Source: Alphaproteobacteria bacterium (GTDB lineage Bacteria > Pseudomonadota > Alphaproteobacteria > SHVP01). Taken from it: a stretch of 64,000 bases of DNA. The stretch is from the NCBI GenBank assembly GCA_016869765.1, contig VGES01000004.1, positions 47,806 through 111,805 on the forward strand. Direction: 5' to 3'. The notes beneath the pieces were generated by a model. That model saw only the letters and a list, made by a program, of their open reading frames with translations, was not told where the DNA came from and made no database searches. The position numbers and the translations under genes are program-made. Every line of letters starts with the position of its first letter. Within the stretch, counting starts at the first letter, position 1. This document shows positions 11,338-22,010 of the stretch, piece by piece.

Positions 11338-13504
11338 CCGTTCGACGCGGCTTGAATTGAAGGCGACGCAGCTTGTCCGAGCGGATGGCCTTGCCGCGGC
11401 CCGAGAGACTCGGATTGGTCATGAAATAGCGGTGGGCGCTAAACGGTTCGTCGTCATCGGCCGGTTCGATTCGCATATAGTGCCCGTCGCCTTGAAGCAA
11501 CCACGCTTGTTCGGAGTCCTTCAGGTTGGCAATCATGATCTGGTCGAGGACCTGCTCATGCACCGTCGGGTTGTCGATCGGCACCAATGCTTCGACCCGG
11601 CGATCGAAGTTGCGTGGCATCCAATCGGCGGACGTGATGTACACCCGAGCCTGCGATGAGGGCAAACCATGGCCGCAGCCGAAGGCCACGATGCGTGCAT
11701 GCTCGAGAAAACGCCCGACGATGCTGCGGACGCGGATATTCTCCGACAGCCCGGGCACGCCCGGTCGCAGGCAGCATACCCCCCGAACGATCAAGTCGAT
11801 CGCAACCCCCGCCTGCGAGGCCCGATAAAGGGCATCGATCGCCTCGGCGTCGACCAGCGCGTTGAGTTTGGCCCAAATCGCGGCTGGGCGACCTGCTCGA
11901 GCGTGCTGAATCTCCTCTTCGATACCTCGAACGATGGTCTCGCGCAGTTGCAGTGGCGAGATCGCCAGTTTCTCGAAGCGCTCGGGTTTGGCGTACCCCG
12001 TCAGGTAATTGAACAGATGGGCAGCATCGCGACACAGCGCCGGATCGCAGGTAAAGAACGACAGATCGGTGTAGGTCGTGGCGGTGACCGGGTGATAGTT
12101 GCCGGTACCAAAATGGACGTAACTGCGCACGCTGTCGCCTTCCCGCCTGACGACGAGCGAAACCTTGGCGTGGGTCTTGAGGCGAATGAAGCCGTACACG
12201 ACTTGCACGCCGGCCCGTTCCATATCGCGCGCCCAACGGATGTTCGCCTCTTCGTCGAATCGGGCCTTCAGCTCGACCAGTGCCGTCACGGACTTTCCCG
12301 CCTCGGCAGCGGCAATCAGAGCGTGAACGATCGGCGAGTCATCACTGGTCCGGTAGAGCGTCTGCTTGATCGCGAGAACGTCGGGATCCGCAGCGGCTTG
12401 CTGCACGAAACGCACCACGACATCGAAGCTCTCGAAGGGATGATGGACGATAAAGTCCTTCTGCCGGATCGCCGCAAAACAGTCGCCACCGAACTCGCTG
12501 ATGCGTTCCGGGAAACGGGGGCGAAACGGTGGAAACTGAAGATCCAATCGATCCGAGGCGATCAGCTGGCGCAAGTCGGCGACTCCGACGATACCGTCGA
12601 CGACAATCATGGAACGTTCGTCCATGGCTAGTTCGTCCCTCAAGAACTGGATCAGCGATGACGGCATCCCTGCCGTGACCTTGAGACGAATGAGGGTTCC
12701 GCGACGACGGCGCTTCATCGCTGTTTCGAATAGGCGAACCAGATCCTCGGCTTCCTCCTCGATCTCGATGTCACTGTCGCGCAACACCGTAAACGCACCG
12801 AGACCGAGCAACTCGTAGCCCGGGAAAAGCTGGGTCAAGAACAGTTCGACGACCTGCTCCAGTGCGATAAAGCGCACACGTTGGCCCGGTATGCGGATGA
12901 ATCGGTCGATTTGACGAGGCAAAGGTACCAACGCGTTCATCACCGCGCCGTCAGAGCCACGCCGCAGCTGCAGCAAAAGTCCGAGCCCTTGATTGGGCAA
13001 GAACGGTAGAGGATGGGCCGGGTCGATCGCGAGCGGCGTCAACACCGGGAAGATCCGATCGAGGAATCGGGTTTCGAGCCAGGTGCGATCCTCCCCGGTG
13101 AGGTCGGCGACGCCGAGCACCGATATCCCACTCGCGGCGAGGTCGGCTTTGAGATTGCGCCAGACCTGCTGTTGACGGTCGAGCAGCAGCTTCGTTCGCC
13201 CAAGAACCTCCTCCAACTGCTGGCTCGGCGTTCGGCCATCCTGGCTCGTGGCTTCGACCCCTGCCCGCACCTGGCCATAGAGTCCGGCCACGCGCACCAT
13301 GATGAATTCGTCCAGATTTCCGCCGGATATCGAGAGAAAGCGAACCCGCTCCAACACGGGGTTCTGGCGGTTGCCCGCTTCCTCGAGCACCCGCTCATTG
13401 AACGCCAACCAAGAGAGTTCGCGGTTGATGAAACGTTCTGGCGATTGCATCAAGGCTACGGGATCGCCGGGGGAGATCGGCCTTTGAACGGTCGCGTTTG
13501 GCAT
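11330..13504 (-). CDS. ppk1: Polyphosphate kinase 1
   Basis: [75 protein letters not shown]. Confidence 0.97.
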   Translation of the reverse strand: MPNATVQRPISPGDPVALMQSPERFINRELSWLAFNERVLEEAGNRQNPVLERVRFLSISGGNLDEFIMVRVAGLYGQVRAGVEATSQDGRTPSQQLEEVLGRTKLLLDRQQQVWRNLKADLAASGISVLGVADLTGEDRTWLETRFLDRIFPVLTPLAIDPAHPLPFLPNQGLGLLLQLRRGSDGAVMNALVPLPRQIDRFIRIPGQRVRFIALEQVVELFLTQLFPGYELLGLGAFTVLRDSDIEIEEEAEDLVRLFETAMKRRRRGTLIRLKVTAGMPSSLIQFLRDELAMDERSMIVVDGIVGVADLRQLIASDRLDLQFPPFRPRFPERISEFGGDCFAAIRQKDFIVHHPFESFDVVVRFVQQAAADPDVLAIKQTLYRTSDDSPIVHALIAAAEAGKSVTALVELKARFDEEANIRWARDMERAGVQVVYGFIRLKTHAKVSLVVRREGDSVRSYVHFGTGNYHPVTATTYTDLSFFTCDPALCRDAAHLFNYLTGYAKPERFEKLAISPLQLRETIVRGIEEEIQHARAGRPAAIWAKLNALVDAEAIDALYRASQAGVAIDLIVRGVCCLRPGVPGLSENIRVRSIVGRFLEHARIVAFGCGHGLPSSQARVYITSADWMPRNFDRRVEALVPIDNPTVHEQVLDQIMIANLKDSEQAWLLQGDGHYMRIEPADDDEPFSAHRYFMTNPSLSGRGKAIRSDKLRRLQFKPRRTDA

Positions 13505-13621
13505 GTCTAAGTCGGTTGCGGTGGGTTGCGGGCCCGGCGAAGATGTTAGCGAAATATGACCGTGACGTGACAGCGCCTTCCCGGCTGGTGCGAGAGCGGT
13601 CGATCCAAGGTCGAGGACGGT

Positions 13622-14152
13622 GTGAAGCGGACGGTTATTCTCTTAAGGCATGCCAAGGCGGCTCCTGCCGAAAGTACTCCGATCGACCGTGATCGCCCGC
13701 TGATCGAGCGCGGGATCCGGGACTGTGTGACAATTGGCGCGTTCCTTCGCAAAAAGGGGTTGAATCCCGAGGTCATCCTGTGTTCCTCGGCCAAGCGAAC
13801 GCAGGAAACCCTGCGGCTTGTCGCGGGCGCCGCATCGTGGAACGGGCACGCCAACCGGCAGATATCCGATGACCTCTATTTGGCGTCTGCAGACGATCTG
13901 ATCACGGCCGTCCAACATCAGCCCGCGACGGCCCGTTCGGTCATGATTGTCGCCCACAGCCCCGGAATCGAGGAGGCCGCCATGCGCCTGGCCGCCGAGG
14001 ACGACACGCCGGAGCGGCAGGCTCTGCTCGACAAGTTCCCGACGTGTGGTTTGGCGGTGCTCGAGTTCGACGACGATTGGTCCAAGGCCGATCGTGGACT
14101 TTTCAAACTCGAACGCTTCGTAACTCCGAGGATGTTGGCGCTCACGGGCTAG
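13622..14152 (+). CDS. SixA-like histidine phosphatase
   Basis: [10 protein letters not shown] (RHG motif), [25 protein letters not shown] start. Confidence 0.85.
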   Translation: MKRTVILLRHAKAAPAESTPIDRDRPLIERGIRDCVTIGAFLRKKGLNPEVILCSSAKRTQETLRLVAGAASWNGHANRQISDDLYLASADDLITAVQHQPATARSVMIVAHSPGIEEAAMRLAAEDDTPERQALLDKFPTCGLAVLEFDDDWSKADRGLFKLERFVTPRMLALTG

Positions 14153-14853
14153 TCGGGCGGAGCGGCGGCGCTGTGAAAGTACGACGGGGGGTCACGCTGC
14201 AGCGTTTCGATGACGAATGGCAGAGAAACGGGGCGCCGGGCCTCGAGCGAGCGCTGATCGAGCCAAGCAACACAAGACCCGGCAGCCTCATAGGTTCGTT
14301 CGATTCGCGGTACCAGGTAGCGAACGACCTCCTCGCCAACGACGATGCCGCGTTCAACGAACTGCTTGGCCATGATGCCGGCGAGCAGCGTATCGTCGGG
14401 CGACCCGATCCTGACAGCGGCAATCGCGCGAAGACGCGACACGAGATCCGGTAGCGCGCAGGGCCAGCTCGATGGCGGCGCCTCGGATATCAACAACAGC
14501 GAACCCTGTTGGGCGCGGATCGAATTGATCAAGTGCAGGAGACGTTCGTCGTCGCCGGTGTCGCCGGCTTCGTCCAACGCGATGCGCGCGTGACCCCGCT
14601 CGACGAGAACCGGCGGCTCGATCGAGGCAATCATCGCCCTGTCGACCAGCACGGCGCCGCTCGACTTGCACCAAACATGGGCGAGATGGGTCTTTCCCGA
14701 GCCGCGCGGGCCATAGACGGCGAGCGAACCGTTCGGCCAATCGGGCCAGCGATCGATCCAGCGAACGGCACTCTCGTTGGGCGTCGCTACGAGGAAGTCG
14801 GTGCGATCGAGCGCCGATCGATGCGGCAAACGCAGCGAGAGTTGTCCGCTCAT
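14149..14853 (-). CDS. DnaA-like P-loop protein, HdaA type
   Basis: WPNGSLAVYGPRGSGKTHLAHVW; DnaA/Hda-like AAA+ domain next to an AI-2E transporter. Confidence 0.82.
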   Translation of the reverse strand: MSGQLSLRLPHRSALDRTDFLVATPNESAVRWIDRWPDWPNGSLAVYGPRGSGKTHLAHVWCKSSGAVLVDRAMIASIEPPVLVERGHARIALDEAGDTGDDERLLHLINSIRAQQGSLLLISEAPPSSWPCALPDLVSRLRAIAAVRIGSPDDTLLAGIMAKQFVERGIVVGEEVVRYLVPRIERTYEAAGSCVAWLDQRSLEARRPVSLPFVIETLQRDPPSYFHSAAAPPD

Positions 14854-15932
14854 CCACCGCTTTCCGGCGCCTCATCCGGCCCGGTAAACAACCGTGACAA
14901 GCGATACCGGCCGAGGACGAAACGAACGAGCACGCCGACAGCCGCGGCAATCGGTACGGCCAGCAAAATACCGACGAAACCGAACAACACGCCCCCCGAC
15001 AACAGCGCGAAGATGATCCAAACGGGATGCAACCCGACCCGGCTTCCGACCAAACGCGGAGTCAGGAACCCACCGTCGACGATCTGGACCAGCGCAAAAA
15101 CTCCGACGACCGGGGCGATGTGACCGACATCGAATCCGTGCTGCAGGATCGTAAAGACGAGAGCCGTGACCAGTCCAACGAGTAGGCCGACATAGGGTAC
15201 AAACGCAAGAAAACCAGCGAGCAAACCGATCACCAACCCGAACCGCAGATCGAGCAGCGACAGCGCCACGGCATAGATTGCGGCTTGTGCCAGGCACACA
15301 GTCGCTTGCCCGCGGAGAAAGCCCGCCATTGCCTGATCGATCAGATTGCATTGGGTGCGAATGGTCTCGGCATGTTGGCGCGGCAACAGGCCGTCCACCG
15401 TTCTGAGAATGCGATCCCAATCTCGCAGCAGGTAGAAGGTGACGATCGGCGTGATGAACATGAGCGACAAGATGTTGAAGAACGCGAGCCCGCCGCTCCA
15501 CAGCGATCCGAGCACACCGTTGACCAGACGCCCGGCGTTTTCGGCGACCAAACCCGCGGCGTCGGAGGGGCGTTGGGCGTCGCCTGCCGGCACGTAAGCC
15601 ATCACGCGCTCGATGACCGGGGTCAGGATCTCCTGGACCCGTTTGAGATAGGTCGGAAACAATTCGACAAGGTGCAGAACCTGGCCCTGCACCAGTGGGG
15701 CGACGAGCACGACGATTGTCGCCACCAACGCGAAAAAGAGCAGCGTGATGACCGCGGTCGACCAAGTTCGCGACAGGCCCGCCCGCTCGACTCTATCGAC
15801 GGCCGGATCCAAGAAATACGCGACGGCGAGCCCGGCCACGAAGGGCAGCAGGACGCTGCGCAGGGCATAGATCAAGAGGCCGATCAGAATCGCCATGGCG
15901 ATCCAGTAGGCCAGTTGCAGGCGGGCCGTCAT
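14850..15932 (-). CDS. AI-2E family transporter (PerM-like)
   Basis: Multi-TM; FVPYVGLLVGLVTALVFTILQHG, LVGSRVGLHPVWIIFALLSGGVLFGFVGILLAVPIAA. Confidence 0.88.
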   Translation of the reverse strand: MTARLQLAYWIAMAILIGLLIYALRSVLLPFVAGLAVAYFLDPAVDRVERAGLSRTWSTAVITLLFFALVATIVVLVAPLVQGQVLHLVELFPTYLKRVQEILTPVIERVMAYVPAGDAQRPSDAAGLVAENAGRLVNGVLGSLWSGGLAFFNILSLMFITPIVTFYLLRDWDRILRTVDGLLPRQHAETIRTQCNLIDQAMAGFLRGQATVCLAQAAIYAVALSLLDLRFGLVIGLLAGFLAFVPYVGLLVGLVTALVFTILQHGFDVGHIAPVVGVFALVQIVDGGFLTPRLVGSRVGLHPVWIIFALLSGGVLFGFVGILLAVPIAAAVGVLVRFVLGRYRLSRLFTGPDEAPESGG

Positions 15933-16474
15933 TTGGGACCTTCGGCACTGGACGCAATACGTGCCCAGTGTATGACGTAGATCGTGCCGGAGGCGATCGT
16001 CGTGATGGCGATCGCATAGTAGGTTCCGAGTTCGAGCAGGCCGAAATCGATGCCATACCCGAGATGGCTCAGGGCTATCCCCGCCCCGATGATCTGGACC
16101 AGCGTGTTCACCTTGCTCACCAGAAACGGGTGCATGGCGATCGTCAGCCCGATCGCCGAGGAGAGCAGAAGCCCACCGACGATCAGAACGTCACGCGACA
16201 CCACGAGTATCGCGACCCAGCTAGGAATCGCTCCCTGCGTCGACAGAACGACATAAATGCTGACCAGCATGACTTTGTCGGCGATCGGGTCGAGGTAGGC
16301 CCCTAGCTGCGACGACTGCCCGAAGTGTTTGGCGATCAAGCCGTCGATGGCATCCGATACGCCGGCCGCAATGAACACCCAGAACGCCAATTCCGGCTGC
16401 CGGGTGACCAACAGCCACACCATCAGCGGGACCGAGAATAACCGGCAGAGACTGATGAGATTGGGGACGGTCAA
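15929..16474 (-). CDS. CDP-alcohol phosphatidyltransferase family protein
   Basis: SDAIDGLIAKHFGQSSQLGAYLDPIADKVMLVSIY (CDP-AP motif). Confidence 0.9.
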   Translation of the reverse strand: MTVPNLISLCRLFSVPLMVWLLVTRQPELAFWVFIAAGVSDAIDGLIAKHFGQSSQLGAYLDPIADKVMLVSIYVVLSTQGAIPSWVAILVVSRDVLIVGGLLLSSAIGLTIAMHPFLVSKVNTLVQIIGAGIALSHLGYGIDFGLLELGTYYAIAITTIASGTIYVIHWARIASSAEGPK

Positions 16475-16483
16475 GGAGCCGAC

Positions 16484-17665
16484 TCAGCGATTGGGCGCTG
16501 TGCGCGAGGCAGGTTGTCGCGCCGACAACGTCCAGAACCCGTCGCGCTCGGTGAGAACGAGGTCCATCTGACCCAAGGCTCCCTGTAGCTGGACGATGTC
16601 CCCGAAATATTCAATGACGATCTGGGCATCGGTTCGCGACAACGCCGCGACCTCGACACTCTTGACGATCGGAAGACGAGCGAGGCGACGTCGCACATCG
16701 ACCCAATGGGCCAAACTTTGAACTGGTACGCGGGCGCTGACGCGATCGGAACTATCGAGCCGAAGAAGGTTTTCGCGCTTCCAGTCTTCTTCGAGCCGGG
16801 TTATCACGCGGTCGATGGCCTCGCCATAGAGTTCCGGAAGTTTCTCAAGGGATTCGCCTATGACGACCACCTGGACCGGCGAGGATGCGATCGCGCTTCC
16901 GATCAGACGAAGCGTGACCTGCAAGCGTGGCCGGCCGCCTCCTGCTTCGGTGTCCAGGACAGCCCGGGCGAGCAGCGCGTCGCGCAGCTCATATCGTTCT
17001 GCCAAGGCGAGCAACCGGGCTTCTTCCCCACGCGTCGGAGGAGCGACCGCCACTACGATCTGGTCGCGGCCGTCTCCCCGTGGCACCACCAGGGGGAAAA
17101 GCGATTCCCGATCGAGCGTGCGGCGCTGCCAGGCCGCCAGCCAATGGTTGCCGTCTTCCCACAATAGGGCCACGCCGCCGGCCTCGACGATGGGGAGCAC
17201 GAGATGCGGCCGGGCAACGGTTTCGGTGAACGCCAAATCCGATTCCCGCAGCAACCGGCGGATCTCTTCCGACCTAAATCTAAACGTTAGCTTTGCTATG
17301 TAACGTCTTGAAGAACTTCGTTCTTCTTCGACTTCAAAGTTCTCAATGAGACCGGCCAACCTGGCGCTATCGACGCGTGGCAGCGCGCCATGATCCGACC
17401 GCGGCACGAGCCGTCGCAGCAATCGATCGAAGGCTCGTCGCTGCCCATCCGCTAGGGCCTGGTCGCGAGCGAGCGTCGTCGAATCCGCGCTAGCGTCCAC
17501 GGTGATCCCGCTTACGATCATCGTCGGTTGGGCACCGACGCCCGTCGCGGTGATCATCAAGGTGCACCACAACCCGAGGGTCGCCATGACGCGGCGCCCT
17601 AAGGCGAGAGGACCCATTGCAAGGTGATGACGGATCGCTATTCTCCCGCGCGGCTCAAGCACCAT
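16484..17665 (-). CDS. DUF2066-type protein
   Basis: 393 aa signal-peptide protein: ITVDASADSTTLARDQALADGQRRAFDRLLRRLV...ENFEVEEERSSSRRYIAKLTFRFRSEEIRRLL. Confidence 0.75.
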   Translation of the reverse strand: MVLEPRGRIAIRHHLAMGPLALGRRVMATLGLWCTLMITATGVGAQPTMIVSGITVDASADSTTLARDQALADGQRRAFDRLLRRLVPRSDHGALPRVDSARLAGLIENFEVEEERSSSRRYIAKLTFRFRSEEIRRLLRESDLAFTETVARPHLVLPIVEAGGVALLWEDGNHWLAAWQRRTLDRESLFPLVVPRGDGRDQIVVAVAPPTRGEEARLLALAERYELRDALLARAVLDTEAGGGRPRLQVTLRLIGSAIASSPVQVVVIGESLEKLPELYGEAIDRVITRLEEDWKRENLLRLDSSDRVSARVPVQSLAHWVDVRRRLARLPIVKSVEVAALSRTDAQIVIEYFGDIVQLQGALGQMDLVLTERDGFWTLSARQPASRTAPNR

Positions 17666-17720
17666 AGCTCATGAGCATTTCGACCATCAACCGACGTGCC
17701 GGTCGAGGGAACGCGTTCTG

Positions 17721-18809
17721 ATGACATCGTCTGCCCCTCCCTCCGGAAGAAACGGCCTGACCTATCGCGATGCCGGCGTGGACATCGACGCCGGCGATGC
17801 CTTGGTCGAAGAAATCAAACCGCTAGCCCGGTCGACGGTCCGAGCCGGTACCGACGCTGCCCTCGGCGGTTTCGGGGCGTTCTTCGATCTGAAGGGCGCC
17901 GGCTTTCGCGATCCGATTCTCGTCGCCTCGACCGATGGTGTGGGAACCAAACTGCTGATCGCCATCGAACTCGGCGATTACACGACCATCGGCATCGACC
18001 TGGTGGCCATGTCCGTCAACGATGTCGTGGTTCAGGGAGCCTCCCCCCTGTTCTTCCTCGACTACTACGCGACATCCAAGCTCGATGTCGCCGCCGCCAA
18101 GCAGGTGATCGCCGGGATCGCAGAGGGATGCCGCGATGCCGAGTGCGCACTAATCGGTGGCGAAACGGCGGAGATGCCCGGCCTCTATCGGCGCGGAGAC
18201 TTCGACCTCGCCGGCTTCGCGGTCGGGGCCGTCGAACGCGACCAGATTGTCGACGGACGATCGGTTGCCGAGGGCGACGTGATCATCGGCATGGCCTCCA
18301 GCGGCGTGCACTCGAACGGCTATTCCCTGGTCCGCAAGGTCGTCGAACACGCACGAGTCGACTATCGGCAGCCCGCTCCCTTCGAACCCAGCGTCTTGCT
18401 CGGCCGGGCATTGCTCCGACCGACTCGCATTTACGTGCGGTCCTGCCTGGCACTTCACCGCGAGCGCTTGGTCAAGGCCCTGGCTCACGTCACCGGAGGC
18501 GGCATCATCGACAACCTGCCGCGCGTGCTGCCGGAGGGGCATTCGGCCCAGCTCGACGCGCGCCGCTGGCCGCTGCCACCCGTCTTTGGTTGGCTGCAGC
18601 GGGCGGGCGGGATTCCGCTGGGCGATCTATTGCGGACCTTCAACTGCGGCATCGGCATGGCGGCGGTCGTCGCTGCGACGAACGCCGACCGCGTTCTCAG
18701 CGTGTTGCGCTCGACGGGGGAAAGCGCCTGGGAGATCGGCCGCATCGTTCGTCGACCGGGAGAAAGCGTGGTCGACATCGATCATGCTGAGGACGCATGG
18801 CGCGACTGA
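17721..18809 (+). CDS. purM: Phosphoribosylformylglycinamidine cyclo-ligase
   Basis: LTYRDAGVDIDAGDALVEEIKPLARST, DGVGTKLLIAIELGDYTTIGIDLVAMSVND. Confidence 0.97.
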   Translation: MTSSAPPSGRNGLTYRDAGVDIDAGDALVEEIKPLARSTVRAGTDAALGGFGAFFDLKGAGFRDPILVASTDGVGTKLLIAIELGDYTTIGIDLVAMSVNDVVVQGASPLFFLDYYATSKLDVAAAKQVIAGIAEGCRDAECALIGGETAEMPGLYRRGDFDLAGFAVGAVERDQIVDGRSVAEGDVIIGMASSGVHSNGYSLVRKVVEHARVDYRQPAPFEPSVLLGRALLRPTRIYVRSCLALHRERLVKALAHVTGGGIIDNLPRVLPEGHSAQLDARRWPLPPVFGWLQRAGGIPLGDLLRTFNCGIGMAAVVAATNADRVLSVLRSTGESAWEIGRIVRRPGESVVDIDHAEDAWRD

Positions 18810-19453
18810 AGGTCGGCGTGTTGATTTCAGGGCAGGGGACGAATCTCCAAGCCCTGCTCGACGCGTGCCAGGATCCGGGCTATCCCGCCGAGATCGTCGT
18901 CGTCCTATCCAATCGGCCCGGCGCCCCGGGTCTCGATCGTGCGCGGGCCTTCGGCATTGCGGCGGAAGTGGTCGATCACAAAGCCTTCGGTGATCGGCCG
19001 ACGTTCGAGGCGGCGCTCGACGCGCGCCTCAGACACTACGCCGTCGAACTCGTGTGCCATGCCGGTTTCATGCGCGTGTTGACCGACTACTTCATTTCCC
19101 GTTGGCACGATCGGCAGCTGAACATCCACCCTTCGCTGCTACCGGCGTTCCCAGGGCTACGTACCCACGAACGCGCGATCGCCGCAGGTGTCCGCTTTAG
19201 CGGCTGCACCGTTCATATCCCTCGGGTTGAAGTCGACGGAGGACCGATCATCGCTCAGGCCGTCGTCCCCGTACTCGCAGAAGACACGCCGGAAACCCTC
19301 GCTGCTCGCATTCTTGCCTGCGAGCACAAGATCTATCCGCTAGCGCTGCGCCTGATGGCTGAGGGGCGCGTGCGAGTGGTGGGCGACGTAGCCTACATCG
19401 ACGGTCGGGCGGGCCCGCCGACGGCGCTATTCAATCCTTCGCTCGAGCGTTAG
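18797..19453 (+). CDS. purN: Phosphoribosylglycinamide formyltransferase
   Basis: [52 protein letters not shown]. Confidence 0.97.
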   Translation: MARLKVGVLISGQGTNLQALLDACQDPGYPAEIVVVLSNRPGAPGLDRARAFGIAAEVVDHKAFGDRPTFEAALDARLRHYAVELVCHAGFMRVLTDYFISRWHDRQLNIHPSLLPAFPGLRTHERAIAAGVRFSGCTVHIPRVEVDGGPIIAQAVVPVLAEDTPETLAARILACEHKIYPLALRLMAEGRVRVVGDVAYIDGRAGPPTALFNPSLER

Positions 19454-19872
19454 CGGACGATTTCGGTTTCTGCGAAGAAGAAAGCGATTTCCTTCGCCGC
19501 ATTGTCGAGTGAATCCGAACCGTGCACGGAATTGGCCTCGATCGATTCGGCGAGTTCCTTGCGAACGGTTCCCGGTGCTGCCTTGGCCGGATCCGTCGCG
19601 CCCATGACCTCTCGGTTCTTGGCGACCGCGTTGTCGCCTTCCAGAACCTGAACGACGACCGGCCCCGACGTCATGAACGTGCACAGGCTGTCGAAGAACG
19701 GTCGGCTGCGATGCACCTCATAGAACGCTTCGGCTTGAGCCCGCGTCAGCCGCAGGCGCTTCTGGGCGACGATCCGCAGCCCCGCCGCTTCGAACTTGCT
19801 GTTGACCTTGCCGGTCAGATTCCGCCGCGTTGCGTCGGGCTTGATGATCGAAAGCGTTCGTTCGGTGGCCAT
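19450..19872 (-). CDS. ndk: Nucleoside-diphosphate kinase
   Basis: [43 protein letters not shown]; internal ATG 19872 preferred. Confidence 0.97.
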   Translation of the reverse strand: MATERTLSIIKPDATRRNLTGKVNSKFEAAGLRIVAQKRLRLTRAQAEAFYEVHRSRPFFDSLCTFMTSGPVVVQVLEGDNAVAKNREVMGATDPAKAAPGTVRKELAESIEANSVHGSDSLDNAAKEIAFFFAETEIVR

Positions 19873-19932
19873 GGGAAACTCCTGTCGACAGGCCGGCGCC
19901 TTATACGGGACCGGGGCCGATCCGGGCAAGGG

Positions 19933-20382
19933 TCAGGCCGTTTTTTCCCAACGCCCCTGATCGTTCTGCTGCCAATAGGTGACGTCGAAGCCAGCCGCCT
20001 TGGCTTCCTTCCAACGATCCCGGGCCCGGCCAACCGCTTCCGCATCGCTACCGTCGAACAGATCGAGGCAACGTTCGAACTGTCGGGCGAAAGCCACGGC
20101 CCCGCCGTCGACAAGCACCAGGACCTTGGCGCCATTGGGGTTCTCTTCTTGGGCGGTGAGAAAAATCGGCTGATCTTCGATCATGCCGTCGCTGGAGGCG
20201 CCATGGGGAAGAAACGAATCAGGATCGTAGGTCCATAGCATGGCGTTCAGGTGCTCGACCCGCTCGTTGCTTCCCGCCAAGACGACGGCCCGCATCCCAC
20301 GCTCGATCACGCGCTCGAGCAACCGAGGCAGCGCACGATCCAACGGTGCTTGTTGGAGGTGGTAGAAGCTGAACTCCGGCAA
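19933..20382 (-). CDS. holC: DNA polymerase III chi subunit
   Basis: EFSFYHLQQAPLDRALPRLLERVIERGMRAVVLAGSNERVEHLNAMLWTYDPDSFLPHG; no suitable ATG, candidate TTG at 20382. Confidence 0.85.
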   Translation of the reverse strand: MPEFSFYHLQQAPLDRALPRLLERVIERGMRAVVLAGSNERVEHLNAMLWTYDPDSFLPHGASSDGMIEDQPIFLTAQEENPNGAKVLVLVDGGAVAFARQFERCLDLFDGSDAEAVGRARDRWKEAKAAGFDVTYWQQNDQGRWEKTA

Positions 20383-20387
20383 GTCGG

Positions 20388-21884
20388 TCAGGACTCGAAG
20401 TTGTCGGCCACGAAACGATCGAGCAAGCGCACGCCGAATCCAGTTCCGCCCTTGGGAACCGTCGGACGATCGTTCTTGGACCAAGCCACACCCGCGATGT
20501 CGAGGTGCGCCCATGGTACCTTGCCGACGAAGCGCTGAATGAACTGCGCACCGGTGATGCTCCCAGCGCCACGCCCGGAACTGATGTTCTGCATGTCGGC
20601 TATCGGACTATCGATCAGCTTGTCGTAGGCCTTGCTCAGGGGAAAGCGCCAGAGCTCCTCGCCCACCGCCTTGCCGGCCTTGGTCAGCTTTTCCGACAGA
20701 TCGTCGTCATTGCTGAACAGACCTGCGTACTGGTCCCCGAGCGAAATGATAATCGCCCCGGTCAACGTGGCGAGATCGACCATGAGTCGCGGCTTGAAGC
20801 GGTCCGCGGTGTACCAAAGGGCATCGGCAAGCACGAGTCGACCCTCGGCGTCGGTGTTGATGACCTCGATGGTCTGTCCCGACATCGAACGAACGATGTC
20901 GCCTGGCCGTTGCGCGGTCCCAGACGGCATGTTTTCGACCACCCCGGCGATTCCGACGACATTGACCTTGGCTTTTCGAGCCGCCAAGGCGTGCATCGTT
21001 CCGATGACCGCCCCGGCCCCGGCCATGTCCCACTTCATTTCTTCCATGCCCTGAGCCGGCTTGATCGAGATGCCGCCCGAATCGAACGTGACACCCTTTC
21101 CGACAAAGGCGATCGGCTGTTCCTGGGCACCAGCGCTTCCGTCGTAATGCATCACGATCAATTGGGGCTCGTTGGCACTGCCTTGAGCCACACCGAGGAG
21201 CGCGTTCATCCCGAGCTCCCTCATTCGTTCACGGCCGAGAGCCTCGACGTTCACGCCCAAGTCCTTGAGGGCCTGGGCCCGTTCACTGAGGGCCTTCGGG
21301 AAGATCACGTTGGCTGGCTCGCTGACCAAGTTCCGCGTCAGGAAGACTCCATCGGCCAACCGGTCCTTGGCTCCGTAGGCACGCTTCGCCTTGGCCGCGT
21401 CCTTGACCATCACGGTCGCCATCTTGAGCGTCGGTTTTTTTTCGGCGGGCTCCTTGGTCCGGTAGCGATCGAAGCGGTAGCTCCCGAGACGGGCACCAAA
21501 CCCGACGTCAGCCGCGGCGGACGTTCCGTCGCGCGGCGAATCGGTAATCTCGTCCACGGCAATCGCGACGTCTCGATCGCCAGCGGCATTCACCCGACCG
21601 ACGATGGCCCCGCCGACGCTTTCCCAAGCCAGCGCATTGAGCTCGTTTGCCTTGCCCAGTCCAGCCGCGATGACGCGCGTGATGGAAAGACCCGTGGGAG
21701 CAGCAACCTCGAGGAACTGACCCTTCTCCCCCTTGAAGCGACTGTTCTTGATCGCTCGGCTCAGCGTCCGTTTCATGCGCAGGTCCACGCGCTCCGCGCT
21801 CGGGGTCAGTTTGCGCCCTTCGGTGACGCCGACCACCAGTGCGCCGCTTCTAGGCAACGCAAACTCGGCGAATTTGATCTTCAT
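20388..21884 (-). CDS. pepA: Leucyl aminopeptidase
   Basis: VGKGVTFDSGGISIKPAQGMEEMKWDMAGAGAV, NTDAEGRLVLADAL. Confidence 0.97.
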   Translation of the reverse strand: MKIKFAEFALPRSGALVVGVTEGRKLTPSAERVDLRMKRTLSRAIKNSRFKGEKGQFLEVAAPTGLSITRVIAAGLGKANELNALAWESVGGAIVGRVNAAGDRDVAIAVDEITDSPRDGTSAAADVGFGARLGSYRFDRYRTKEPAEKKPTLKMATVMVKDAAKAKRAYGAKDRLADGVFLTRNLVSEPANVIFPKALSERAQALKDLGVNVEALGRERMRELGMNALLGVAQGSANEPQLIVMHYDGSAGAQEQPIAFVGKGVTFDSGGISIKPAQGMEEMKWDMAGAGAVIGTMHALAARKAKVNVVGIAGVVENMPSGTAQRPGDIVRSMSGQTIEVINTDAEGRLVLADALWYTADRFKPRLMVDLATLTGAIIISLGDQYAGLFSNDDDLSEKLTKAGKAVGEELWRFPLSKAYDKLIDSPIADMQNISSGRGAGSITGAQFIQRFVGKVPWAHLDIAGVAWSKNDRPTVPKGGTGFGVRLLDRFVADNFES

Positions 21885-21978
21885 GGAGTCCCTCTCCGAC
21901 GGAAGTTGCCTTTGGTCATGCGCATCTTACTCACGAGGCTCGCGTTGGAAATCGGTAAAGGTTGAAGAAACACCGGTT

Positions 21979-22004
21979 TTGACATTGATTTTCTTAGTTA
22001 TAAT
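21979..22004 (+). promoter_or_regulatory. Putative promoter of lptF: TTGACA-14 nt-TATAAT
   Basis: TATAAT at 21999-22004, ending 6 nt before the GTG start at 22011; the 14-nt spacer is short. Confidence 0.4.
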
Positions 22005-22010
22005 CGCCCC

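Noticed and set aside
20505-21965. 486-aa plus-strand ORF
   Set aside because: Antisense to pepA with His/Arg/Asp-rich composition typical of shadow ORFs
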